Assembly (NCBI GenBank): GCA_028279945.1
Contig: JANQMT010000007.1
Span: 1-36,090 of the forward strand
DNA from: JAKSCF01 sp028279945
Lineage (GTDB): Bacteria > Bacillota > Clostridia > Peptostreptococcales > JAAYPU01
Reading direction: 5' to 3'
Length of the DNA: 36,090 bases
Part shown: one piece after another, positions 1 through 7,227 of the stretch
Layout: each line of letters starts with the position of its first letter
Numbering within the stretch: the first letter of the stretch is position 1
Notes under the pieces: model-generated
Seen by the model: only the letters and a program-made list of their open reading frames with translations
The model's database searches: none
Told to the model about the DNA's origin: nothing
Translations under genes and position numbers: made by a program

Positions 1-1184
1 AGCGCAGTTTTTATAACAGAATAGTCAATCATTTCTGCGGATTTTATTGCGATTGGTCCCATAACTGCCCATTGACCTCCACCACTTGGAACAAATATAT
101 TTACTAAACTAGCTGTTAAGAACATCCATAAAGGGAAGGTAAATTGTGATGATAGATCAACTAAACCTTGTGCAAATATATCTACCATACCTGAAAATCT
201 TACCATGCCCATTATTCCGGCATATAATGGGAATTGGAATATGATACCACTTACAGATACTGTAGCCGTTTTTAATGCGTTAACATATCGATATACTGTG
301 CCGTGCATTAAGATTCCGGCAAATAAAAAGGTGGAGTTAACAATGTTGAGATCTAAAGAAAATCCTTTTGTAGCAAAGTGATAAACAACATAAATCAGGC
401 CAAGCCCGCCTAAAACGATGTTGATAATTCTGCTGTGATTTAATCGATCGCCTATACTGGGATTGCCAGGTAGTTTTGCGGGAATTTCGTCATCCACAGC
501 AAGAACTTGAAGGACATCTTCATCAGCTTGTGTATATTCATCCGATTTTTTAGGGTGCAGCAGTATAGCAAATAATGGAGGTAATATGACTAACGATAGG
601 GTAACCACTAAGTTCATAGGGTTAAACATATAATCAGACATAGTAATTATCCCAATTTCTTCTTCTAAGAAATGTCCCGGCGTTGCTATTAATAATCCAA
701 CCGATGCCGACATGCCTCCATGCCACATCATCTGTCCAACATAAGCCCCTGCGCCAATAAGTCCGTATTCAAAAGGAATTTTTTTAATGTGTAATGATTT
801 TGCAACTTCTTTAGCCAATAAAGCACCTAATATTAATGAAAGCCCCCAATGTACAAGAGCAACACCAGTGGATACGATGGTTACTAAGAAAACCGCTTGC
901 TTGCTGTTACTTGGAACAGAAGCTAATTTTCTAATCCATCTTTTGGCAATGGGCGCATTGGCAATAGTTGAAGCGGTAATAACCATTAATGCCATTTGCA
1001 TACTAAATGTTAAAAGGCTCCAAAATCCATCATACCAGTTAATAACCATTTGCATTGGTGTATTGTTGGCAATGGTGATGCCTAAAATAAATGCAACAAA
1101 AGTCAATAAAACTGCAAAAATACTTGGATCAGGTACATACTTCAAAGATAATCTTGTAAGGACCATACCCATTTTTCTAATCAT
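1..1184 (-). CDS. atoE: Short-chain fatty acid transporter, AtoE family (partial, C-terminus outside window)
   Basis: A reading frame on the minus strand starts at ATG 1184 and stays open to base 1, giving about 394 residues without the C-terminus. The protein begins MIRKMGMVLTRLSLKYVPDP and has many hydrophobic segments. It contains stretches such as ALVHWGLSLILGALLAKEVA, GQMMWHGGMSASVGLLIATP and VPSGGGQWAVMGPIA, which I recognise from the AtoE/short-chain fatty acid permease family (about 440-470 aa). A hydrophilic loop (roughly residues 205-245) divides the membrane segments. The start is supported by AAAGGATGGT just upstream. It lies 108 bp after the CoA-transferase gene on the same strand and is probably in one operon with it. 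Uptake of a short-chain carboxylate that the transferase then activates is an inference from this pairing. Confidence 0.88.
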   Translation of the reverse strand, partial: MIRKMGMVLTRLSLKYVPDPSIFAVLLTFVAFILGITIANNTPMQMVINWYDGFWSLLTFSMQMALMVITASTIANAPIAKRWIRKLASVPSNSKQAVFLVTIVSTGVALVHWGLSLILGALLAKEVAKSLHIKKIPFEYGLIGAGAYVGQMMWHGGMSASVGLLIATPGHFLEEEIGIITMSDYMFNPMNLVVTLSLVILPPLFAILLHPKKSDEYTQADEDVLQVLAVDDEIPAKLPGNPSIGDRLNHSRIINIVLGGLGLIYVVYHFATKGFSLDLNIVNSTFLFAGILMHGTVYRYVNALKTATVSVSGIIFQFPLYAGIMGMVRFSGMVDIFAQGLVDLSSQFTFPLWMFLTASLVNIFVPSGGGQWAVMGPIAIKSAEMIDYSVIKTA

Positions 1185-1292
1185 TTCATACCATCCTTTC
1201 CTTTTATTAATTTAGAGTATAAGCTTGTTAGATAAATCACCTCCTTTGGTTTTTGTGATTGCTTATTTTGATGTAAATAATAAGAAGCGTCA

Positions 1293-2477
1293 TCAGATAA
1301 TCCCTTTTTCATTAAGTTTGATAATTTCTTCCATAGTAAACCCTAATGCCTTCAAAATAGATTCGTTGTCTTCCCCTAAAAATGGAGAAGGTTTTTCTAT
1401 CTCGGAGGGGGTCTCGCTAAATTTTATTGGTAATGCCGGTATTTGGAAGTTGCCTATGGTTGGCTGTTCGATTTCAACAATCATATTTCTAGCTTTTATT
1501 TGGGGATTATTGATAACATCTTCAACATTGTTAATAGGACCACATGGTATGCCATTGTTATCCAAAACATCTATCCATTCTTGAGTTGTTTTTGTTATAA
1601 AAACTTCTTCCAGTTCTTTTTCTAGTTCAGTGTTATTTTTTACCCTTAGGTGATTTGTTTTATATTTAACATCTTTTAACAAATCTGATCTGTTGATTAA
1701 TTGGCAAAACTGAGCCCATAATGAGTCATTACCAATAGCAATAATGATAAAATCATCCTTAGTGGTATAGGTTGAAAAAGGAGCAATTGAAGGATGTCTA
1801 TTTCCAATAGGCTTAGGAATCTTTCCACTGGTTAAATATCTGGCTAATGCATTTTCAAGTACCGCAACTTGACAGTCCAACATAGATACATCAATTTTCT
1901 GACCTTTCTTTGTGATGTCACGATACCTTAATGCACCCAATATGCCTATAGCTGTAAAAACACCGGCAAAGATATCTCCTATGGATGCCCCAACTTTTGT
2001 GGGTATGTCATTTTCTTGTCCTGTTATACTCATCATACCGCCTAAACCTTGAATGATTAAATCATAGGCGGGTTTATGGGAATAGGGTCCTGTATGACCG
2101 AAGCCTGAAGAAGCCGCATAAATAATTTCTTTATTAATCTCTTTTAATGTTTCATATCCCAAACCTAATTTTTCCATAGTGCCGGGTCTAAAATTTTCTA
2201 CGATAACATCTGCTTCTTTTATAAGTTTTTTTAAAATCTCTTTTCCTTCATTGGTTTTTAAATTTAAGGTAATACTTTTTTTGTTTCTGTTGATGCTGGT
2301 AAAATAGGCGCTATAATCATTAATAAAGGGACCAAACTGCCTTGAATCATCACCCACTCCCGGTCTTTCAACTTTTATTACTTCTGCTCCCATATCCCCT
2401 AGAACCATGGTACAATAGGGTCCCGCTAAAACTCTGGTTAAATCGATTACTTTTATACCCTCAAGAGCTTTTTGCAT
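1293..2477 (-). CDS. Class III CoA-transferase (CaiB/BaiF family)
   Basis: This 394-residue protein is the usual length for CaiB/BaiF (formyl-CoA transferase type) enzymes, which move CoA between carboxylic acids. Visible family signatures are VIDLTRVLAGPYCTMVLGDM near the start, GAEVIKVERPG (30-40), SINRNKKSITLNL (61-73), VIVENFRPGTMEKLG (91-105) and a DLIIQGLGGMMSITG block (139-153). Asp168 in KVGASIGDIFAG matches the family's nucleophilic aspartate. The start has AAGGAGGT about 8 bases upstream. It is transcribed behind the HutP-type gene, with a 164-bp leader containing a terminator-like hairpin between them, and ahead of the AtoE-type transporter. The acyl substrate cannot be read from the sequence. 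A cytoplasmic role activating the acid imported by the transporter is likely. Confidence 0.92.
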   Translation of the reverse strand: MQKALEGIKVIDLTRVLAGPYCTMVLGDMGAEVIKVERPGVGDDSRQFGPFINDYSAYFTSINRNKKSITLNLKTNEGKEILKKLIKEADVIVENFRPGTMEKLGLGYETLKEINKEIIYAASSGFGHTGPYSHKPAYDLIIQGLGGMMSITGQENDIPTKVGASIGDIFAGVFTAIGILGALRYRDITKKGQKIDVSMLDCQVAVLENALARYLTSGKIPKPIGNRHPSIAPFSTYTTKDDFIIIAIGNDSLWAQFCQLINRSDLLKDVKYKTNHLRVKNNTELEKELEEVFITKTTQEWIDVLDNNGIPCGPINNVEDVINNPQIKARNMIVEIEQPTIGNFQIPALPIKFSETPSEIEKPSPFLGEDNESILKALGFTMEEIIKLNEKGII

Positions 2478-2508
2478 TTTTTAATACCTCCTTAATTCGT
2501 CTAATTTC

Positions 2509-2557
2509 AAAAAACAAAAAGAGAACATAAGAAAACCTTAGGCTCTCTTATATTCTC
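2509..2557 (-). terminator. Attenuator: terminator hairpin in the CoA-transferase leader
   Basis: Read on the minus strand, GAGAATATAAGA (2557-2546) pairs over all 12 positions, with one G-U, with TCTTATGTTCTC (2532-2521). A small inner AGCC/GGTT stem is possible in the loop. The RNA then runs into UUUUUGUUUUUU (2520-2509). This is a strong intrinsic terminator. It sits in the 5' leader, about 30 bases before the CoA-transferase start, not at an operon end, so it can act as an attenuator. Triplets of NAG type lie just upstream and on its ascending arm. Confidence 0.8.
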
Positions 2558-2605
2558 TCATCACTTTGCCTTTAAAAATTAAAACACTTAATCACTTATC
2601 ACTTT
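2557..2605 (-). promoter_or_regulatory. NAG-triplet cluster, candidate HutP-type RNA binding site
   Basis: On the minus strand, 2605-2585 reads AAAGTGATAAGTGATTAAGTG: three AAG triplets with 4- and 5-base spacers. A second group at 2566-2557, AAGTGATGAG, has AAG and GAG four bases apart and runs into the terminator stem. Bacillus HutP binds NAG triplets separated by four bases next to a terminator (established for that protein). The spacing here fits closely but not perfectly. Binding by the neighbouring HutP-family protein is an inference. Confidence 0.55.
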
Positions 2606-2641
2606 ATAATATTTAATTGTATATTTTTTTATTTTATATCA

Positions 2642-3100
2642 CTATTTAATAAATCTTTTTTTGCTGATGGGTTCTATATGCATGATTCCTAAACCGGCAC
2701 GTTCATGATTGGTTAATTTATGGGCTGCCGAATAACCATAGACTGCAACACTCAGCCATTTATCTTTTCTAACTAAAGCAATTTTCAATGAATAGCTCAT
2801 ATTAACAGGTACATGGAGAAATAGTCCATTTGAAGCTTCAATTATGGCATGTACAGCAGCATGTATATCATCTGAACATTCTTTTCTCAATATGTCAAGA
2901 CTACATCCCATGGCTATTGTAGAGTTATTAATCTTTCTTGCAACATCATTAGAAATTCCGCCAATTTCAGTTATGCCACATAAAAATCCTAGATTTTTTA
3001 AATAGTTTATAATTTTTTTTTCATTTTCTCTAGAAGACATAGATAATAATAAAGCAGCCTTACCTATAGATATGGATTTATTAAGTAGTAGGCTTTCCAT
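2642..3100 (-). CDS. hutP: HutP-family RNA-binding antiterminator
   Basis: The 152-residue protein matches the HutP family in length and layout. The Bacillus relatives are hexameric RNA-binding antiterminators that need a divalent metal and, in Bacillus, L-histidine. Visible signatures are an N-terminal helix SIGKAALLLSMSSREN (11-26) and the metal-binding pattern DIHAAVHAIIEA, with His80 and His84 spaced like the HxxxH pair of Bacillus HutP. The C-terminal NHERAGLGIMHI (131-142) corresponds to the family's EAIGLGINHI. AGGAGAA precedes the ATG, and a TTGACA promoter lies further upstream. No hut catabolic genes are adjacent. Instead, the next gene is a CoA-transferase behind an attenuator with NAG triplets, so control of that operon is the likely job. 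The small-molecule ligand is unknown. Confidence 0.87.
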   Translation of the reverse strand: MESLLLNKSISIGKAALLLSMSSRENEKKIINYLKNLGFLCGITEIGGISNDVARKINNSTIAMGCSLDILRKECSDDIHAAVHAIIEASNGLFLHVPVNMSYSLKIALVRKDKWLSVAVYGYSAAHKLTNHERAGLGIMHIEPISKKRFIK

Positions 3101-3127
3101 GTTATCAGTGTTCTCCTTTTTATAATA

Positions 3128-3157
3128 AATATATATTCAATAAACCCCTTTTGTCAA
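3128..3157 (-). promoter_or_regulatory. Vegetative promoter of the HutP-type gene
   Basis: On the minus strand, TTGACA (3157-3152) is followed after 17-18 bases by ATATAT/TATATT (about 3134-3128). The HutP-family start codon lies about 30 bases downstream with AGGAGAA before it. The -35 box is perfect. The exact -10 register in the AT-rich run is uncertain. Confidence 0.6.
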
Positions 3158-3196
3158 GCACAATATTTTGAGATGTATGGGTTGACCAGATACAGT

Positions 3197-3230
3197 TATA
3201 GCCGGTATCCTGTAAAAGATACCGGCTATA
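3197..3230 (-). terminator. Hairpin at the end of the opine/enolase operon
   Basis: TATAGCCGGTATC (3197-3209) and GATACCGGCTATA (3218-3230) form a perfect 13-bp stem with an 8-base loop, 12 bp beyond the enolase-superfamily stop codon. A clear U-tract is lacking on either strand, so termination is likely but not certain. Confidence 0.55.
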
Positions 3231-3241
3231 TAGTGTTGTTA

Positions 3242-4372
3242 CTATACAATTTTATAACGATCCTTAGTATAGTGAGCAAGTTTCTCTTCGTCTACTTCTA
3301 TACCAAGGCCAGGTGTGTCAGGTACATTAATTCTACCATTCTTGATAAAAGTAGAAAAATTAGTAATATCATCTTCTAATCTCAATGGTGAGAAATAAGC
3401 ATGACCATGAGCGTATAAGTTTCTGGTGGAACATCCGAGTGCAAAGCTTGCAGCTTGTGTGATGCCTTCTTCTATCATAGAGTTAAATAGGCATTGTATA
3501 CCAAAATGGCGTGACAGCTCTATAATCTCTTTAGATCGATATATGCCTCCGGTTTTACAGACCTTGATGCTGAATATATCTACGGATTTTTCTTTTATCA
3601 TCATTTTGGCATGTTCTAATGATAAAAGAGATTCATCTGCGGTCAGTTTAACATTTGTGCCTTGCTTGATTTTAGCAAAACTGTCTATATCACCGGCATG
3701 GATAGGCTGTTCGAATGCATCCACATTGCATCCGCTTACAGCATCCAGGTATTTAAGTGTGGTAGTGACATCCCAGCCTTGATTGGCATCGGGAATAAGG
3801 ACTACTTTGTCGCCAACTGCCTTTGCTATTGCAATAGTTCTTTTGGCATCGTACATGTAATCATCACTACCTATCTTTACCATTAGTGATGCATAACCCT
3901 TGTCTTCAATGAGTGATACTGCTTCCTTGGCATTATCCTCCGGTGTCCCCCCGCCAATAGAACCCATTATAGGAAGACTGTCATGTATACGACCACCCAG
4001 AAGAGTGGCAACGGACATACCTGCTACTTTTCCCATAATATCATAACAGGCCATATCTACAGCAGCTTTAGCGAGATGCATATCTCTTATAACGCCGTCC
4101 ATTATATGGTGTATACAGGCAATATTAGTAGGATCTTTTCCTATAAGTGCCGGTGCCAGGTAGTTATGAATAACCGTAACAGCAGTCTCTGCGGTTTCCC
4201 CGGTAAAAAGGGGCATAGGATCTGTTTCGCCTACGCCAACCATACCTTCGTCTGTTGTAATTTTTACGACTACAGGTTCTGTTGTGTAAAGCGTCCCATA
4301 AAGTTTAGAAAGCTTATAGGGTTTTTTTAAGGGGACAGACAAGTGCAATACGTCAATTTTTTTTATTTTCAT
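3242..4372 (-). CDS. Enolase-superfamily enzyme, muconate lactonizing (MLE) subgroup type
   Basis: This 376-residue protein has the capping N-terminal domain (1-125) and TIM-barrel domain of the mandelate racemase/muconate lactonizing group. Metal ligands are visible as Asp195 in IPDANQGW, Glu221 in AFEQPI and Asp246 in LTADES. The barrel lysines are Lys166 (MVKIG) and Lys270 (FSIKVCKTGG), with spacing like that of muconate cycloisomerase. The first lysine of the usual K-x-K pair is replaced by Met164. Members abstract a proton alpha to a carboxylate; racemases, dipeptide epimerases, dehydratases and cycloisomerases share the fold. The gene follows the symporter by 10 bp and ends the operon begun by the opine-dehydrogenase-family gene. 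A role in processing an amino-acid-derived carboxylate is an inference; the reaction is unknown. Confidence 0.88.
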   Translation of the reverse strand: MKIKKIDVLHLSVPLKKPYKLSKLYGTLYTTEPVVVKITTDEGMVGVGETDPMPLFTGETAETAVTVIHNYLAPALIGKDPTNIACIHHIMDGVIRDMHLAKAAVDMACYDIMGKVAGMSVATLLGGRIHDSLPIMGSIGGGTPEDNAKEAVSLIEDKGYASLMVKIGSDDYMYDAKRTIAIAKAVGDKVVLIPDANQGWDVTTTLKYLDAVSGCNVDAFEQPIHAGDIDSFAKIKQGTNVKLTADESLLSLEHAKMMIKEKSVDIFSIKVCKTGGIYRSKEIIELSRHFGIQCLFNSMIEEGITQAASFALGCSTRNLYAHGHAYFSPLRLEDDITNFSTFIKNGRINVPDTPGLGIEVDEEKLAHYTKDRYKIV

Positions 4373-4382
4373 AGGTCACCTC

Positions 4383-5795
4383 TTAAGCGGTTTGTTTTTT
4401 AGTGAAGGGCGTAACGACATACATAGTAATAATAGATGCAATCACACCAAAAAGAGTAAATGGAATTGGAGTTCCAAAGCTGCCTGTAAGCCTAGCGATT
4501 ACACAAACCACCATAGCTACTATCATAGAGGTCAATACGGCTCTTGCTGTGAAAGGTTTCTTCTCCCTGGTAAAATATCCGATAAATATTGGTCCTGAAA
4601 GACCGGCGGCAGAGAATGCATAAGTATATACAAGCCATCCAAGGACATCCGGCATAAAGATGGAAAGCATACAAGAAAATGCCATCAGAATAACAGTAAG
4701 AATTCTCGCCATTTTAACGATATCTTCATCTTTTGCATCAGGGTTAACACTTCTTTGATAAATATCTCTGGTCATATTGGTAACACAAGTTTGAGCAGCA
4801 CTACTAATAGTAGACATGATGGTTGCGCAAACAAGACCTGCAAAAAGTGCCAGGAGCCATGTAGGAAGCTGAGTCATAAACCAGCCTGTAGCACCTTCAC
4901 CGTTTACCAGACTAGGATTAAGCACTCTAACGATAGTTCCTATAAGGAATGCCCATAGGATTGCAGCTATAAGAGAGATAGCTGAAAGGAATAAACTCTT
5001 ATTAACTTTCTTAGGATCTTTGATGGAGCAAATCCTTTGGTAATAGATCTGGTTTGTACAGCCTCCCGGAAGGACACTAAAGAACCATAAGGCAACCGTA
5101 GACAGTCCAACACTGTAAAATCCTCCGGGTATAGCGACATTCTCACGAGGAACATTAACATGTGACATAACAGCATCTAGTCCGCCTGCCATATTCAGTC
5201 CAAAGAAAACACATATGACACAGACGGCAATCATAAAACAAGCAAATATGAAGTCCGTCCACGCAACCGTCTTAAGTCCTGAAGGCATAATAAACAACAA
5301 GCTGGTTAAGGATATTGCCATTACAAGAAATTTAGCGTCTATACCTGTAATAGAAGAATAAAGAATACCAAAAGCGCCAAGCTGAGAGGTAATCCATCCA
5401 AATGGAACGATAAGTGAGAAGAATGCACCAAGAATAGCAATTCCTTTATGTTCACCGTAGAAGTTCATAAGTATATCCGGTATGGTTGTAAAATTATTTT
5501 GTCTAATCCATGGCGCCAGAAGCATAAGCACTAAAAATGGTGCAGATGCTATAACACCATAAGTTACAGTAGAAAGACCCAGGCTGTATCCTCTGCCAAC
5601 CAGTGCAACCAGTACACCGCCGCCCATGGCACTGGCAAATTGAGTACCGACAATAACATAAGTAGGTAGATCTCTACCACCAACAACCCAGTCATCACCT
5701 GTTACAACCTTTTTTCTACTTTGATAATAAGTATAGATAAAGGGTACACCCATTATTATTAAACTACTAATAAGAATTAAAACATTATTTCCCAT
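4383..5795 (-). CDS. Sodium:solute symporter family transporter
   Basis: The 470-residue protein is highly hydrophobic, with about 12-13 membrane segments and the look of the SSS (SLC5-type) family. It has an N-terminal signature DDWVVGGRDLPTYVIVGTQF near residues 34-53 and GLKTVAWTDFIFACFMIAVC near 173-192. A third signature, VCATIMSTISSAAQT around residue 320-335, is a well-conserved SSS patch. It should use a sodium gradient to bring in a small organic solute. It sits between the opine-dehydrogenase-family gene (154 bp upstream) and the enolase-superfamily gene (10 bp downstream) on the same strand, so the solute is probably the substrate of one of those enzymes. The GGAGG site before ATG 5795 is good. 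The substrate cannot be assigned. Confidence 0.9.
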   Translation of the reverse strand: MGNNVLILISSLIIMGVPFIYTYYQSRKKVVTGDDWVVGGRDLPTYVIVGTQFASAMGGGVLVALVGRGYSLGLSTVTYGVIASAPFLVLMLLAPWIRQNNFTTIPDILMNFYGEHKGIAILGAFFSLIVPFGWITSQLGAFGILYSSITGIDAKFLVMAISLTSLLFIMPSGLKTVAWTDFIFACFMIAVCVICVFFGLNMAGGLDAVMSHVNVPRENVAIPGGFYSVGLSTVALWFFSVLPGGCTNQIYYQRICSIKDPKKVNKSLFLSAISLIAAILWAFLIGTIVRVLNPSLVNGEGATGWFMTQLPTWLLALFAGLVCATIMSTISSAAQTCVTNMTRDIYQRSVNPDAKDEDIVKMARILTVILMAFSCMLSIFMPDVLGWLVYTYAFSAAGLSGPIFIGYFTREKKPFTARAVLTSMIVAMVVCVIARLTGSFGTPIPFTLFGVIASIITMYVVTPFTKKQTA

Positions 5796-5949
5796 ATTTA
5801 CGAATCCTCCTTAAGACTTTTATAAATTCTTTATAGATTATTCATATACATACTATTATAGCAAGACTTCATAGGTCATTTATATATATAAATTTTAGTA
5901 ATCTTTATATATCATGACACATTTGCTTATAGCATTTGTTAAAAAGCAT

Positions 5950-7056
5950 TTAATGACTTGCATGACTGTAATGCTTTCCTGTCTTAACAAACTCTAATAA
6001 TTGTTCTTTGTCCATATCTGCTATACCCACTTGTTCAATTGTCCTTGCTTCTTTTGAAAAATCTTTTTGTAATACTGCTTGTGAGAGTACTACGGTAGAC
6101 TCCATAATCGGAACATCAACACCTAACATTTTTGCTAAACCGATCATTGGAATGATGGAATAAGGTATATCCTCAAGCAAATATCTTGTATTGACACTAG
6201 AGTGGCCTTTTACCCCTGCATAGGCTTTCACTTTATTTGTAACTTCAGCCAGTGTATCGGCCTCCACATTGTACATGTCCAAATAAAAATCTTCTATGCT
6301 CATAATGTCTAAACCCAGTGCTTTTCCGATGCTTATTCTTTCTTTATCCAGTGCACATGCTGCATGCCCCACCGACCGGCTGATACCATCGTAATAGTAA
6401 AGCCATTCTCTTCCGGATTCTATTAGGGATGTGCAAAGAAGTGTTGGAAGAGGATGTACGACACAATTTGGATTTTGTAAGCCGGACTCCAGTACGTTAG
6501 CAAGAGCCCTGCCCATTTGTGGAAATATAGGCGCTAATACCTCTGTCATTTCCGTTACTTTATCCGATGGTATGGTTGCAATTGGCAGGCTGTTTTTTAT
6601 GCCCAATATACGCACACGACCTTTCTCAACAAGTCTTGCGGCGTAGAGCAAAGAAACTGCTTCACCGATTAAGAGATTTTCGTCATTACCATGCTGGTGA
6701 AGGATGTTTAAAAACTCTATGGATCCAAACATAGTACCGGGATGTAATAAAAGTTTTTGATTGCCTTTAAGATAAGGGGCAGATTTTTTTGCGATATCTG
6801 CATGTGCAAAAGCAGGTGTAACAACGATAATCACATCGGCGCCTTCTATGGCTTTGCCGATATCGGTAGTGGCAAACTCAACAGGCGCAAAACCTTCAAG
6901 CTCACCTTCTACATGTATACCCCCCTGTTTGTTGATGGTATTAACCGTATCCTCAAAGATGTCATAAATACGTACGGTTTGGTTATTTAAACCTAATTGG
7001 CCCGCTGTTGCATGACCACCATTCCCCCCTCCGATAACCGTCCAAATTTTTTCCAT
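5950..7056 (-). CDS. NAD/NADP octopine/nopaline dehydrogenase family protein
   Basis: The 368-residue protein starts with the Rossmann motif VIGGGNGGHATAGQLG (7-22). It has a second dinucleotide-domain strand ADVIIVVTPAF and a C-terminal helical domain with GHSSVNTRYLLEDIPYSIIP, typical of the opine dehydrogenase superfamily. These enzymes join or split an amino acid and a 2-keto acid through a secondary amine, using NAD(P)H. AGGAGGT stands 8 bases before the ATG. It is the first gene of a minus-strand operon with a symporter and an enolase-superfamily enzyme, and is transcribed away from a FadR-type regulator. The family also contains ketopantoate-reductase-like folds and uncharacterised dehydrogenases, so the actual substrate is open. 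A second, divergent member lies at 23484-24695. Confidence 0.87.
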   Translation of the reverse strand: MEKIWTVIGGGNGGHATAGQLGLNNQTVRIYDIFEDTVNTINKQGGIHVEGELEGFAPVEFATTDIGKAIEGADVIIVVTPAFAHADIAKKSAPYLKGNQKLLLHPGTMFGSIEFLNILHQHGNDENLLIGEAVSLLYAARLVEKGRVRILGIKNSLPIATIPSDKVTEMTEVLAPIFPQMGRALANVLESGLQNPNCVVHPLPTLLCTSLIESGREWLYYYDGISRSVGHAACALDKERISIGKALGLDIMSIEDFYLDMYNVEADTLAEVTNKVKAYAGVKGHSSVNTRYLLEDIPYSIIPMIGLAKMLGVDVPIMESTVVLSQAVLQKDFSKEARTIEQVGIADMDKEQLLEFVKTGKHYSHASH

Positions 7057-7079
7057 TATGCAAACCTCCTATCGTAGTA

Positions 7080-7112
7080 TTGTACAACAGTTTAATTGTA
7101 GGACAATTAAAC
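7080..7112. promoter_or_regulatory. Candidate GntR operator upstream of the opine operon
   Basis: GTTTAATTGT (7090-7099) and ACAATTAAAC (7103-7112) are perfect 10-bp inverted arms around a 3-base centre. The core TTGT-N3-ACAA is of the type bound by FadR-subfamily GntR proteins. A shorter palindrome TTGTACAA lies at 7080-7087. Both fall just downstream of the minus-strand -10 box, where a bound repressor would block transcription. The divergent GntR gene is the obvious candidate binder (inference). Confidence 0.75.
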
Positions 7113-7121
7113 TTTATTTAA

Positions 7122-7150
7122 AGATTATCACCAATTTTCTGAAAAGTCAA
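7122..7150 (-). promoter_or_regulatory. Promoter of the opine-dehydrogenase operon
   Basis: On the minus strand, TTGACT (7150-7145), a 17-base spacer and TAATCT (7127-7122) form a vegetative promoter about 65 bases before ATG 7056. The 23-bp dyad at 7090-7112 begins right behind it. Confidence 0.65.
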
Positions 7151-7163
7151 GAAATTATCGCTA

Positions 7164-7203
7164 TTGTCCTATATTTGACAAATTAACTTTTAGTCAATAT
7201 AAT
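7164..7203 (+). promoter_or_regulatory. Consensus promoter and dyad of the GntR gene
   Basis: TTGACA (7175-7180) and TATAAT (7198-7203) are both perfect and 17 bases apart. A dyad TTGTC (7164-7168) / GACAA (7177-7181) overlaps the -35 box and resembles the half-sites at 7080-7112, which suggests autorepression. Transcription would begin near 7210, favouring the downstream ATG at 7228. Confidence 0.75.
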
Positions 7204-7227
7204 GAGGGGATGAGGAGGGTAATCGTT

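Noticed and set aside
787..1215. 142-codon plus-strand ORF
   Set aside because: It is antisense to the AtoE-type transporter, whose minus-strand frame is open over the whole region with clear family residues.
1184..1245. Short minus-strand ORF starting GTG in AAAGGAGGTGATTTATC, stop overlapping the transporter ATG
   Set aside because: The GTG is inside the ribosome-site-like sequence itself, so there is no spacing for initiation; the peptide has no recognisable feature.
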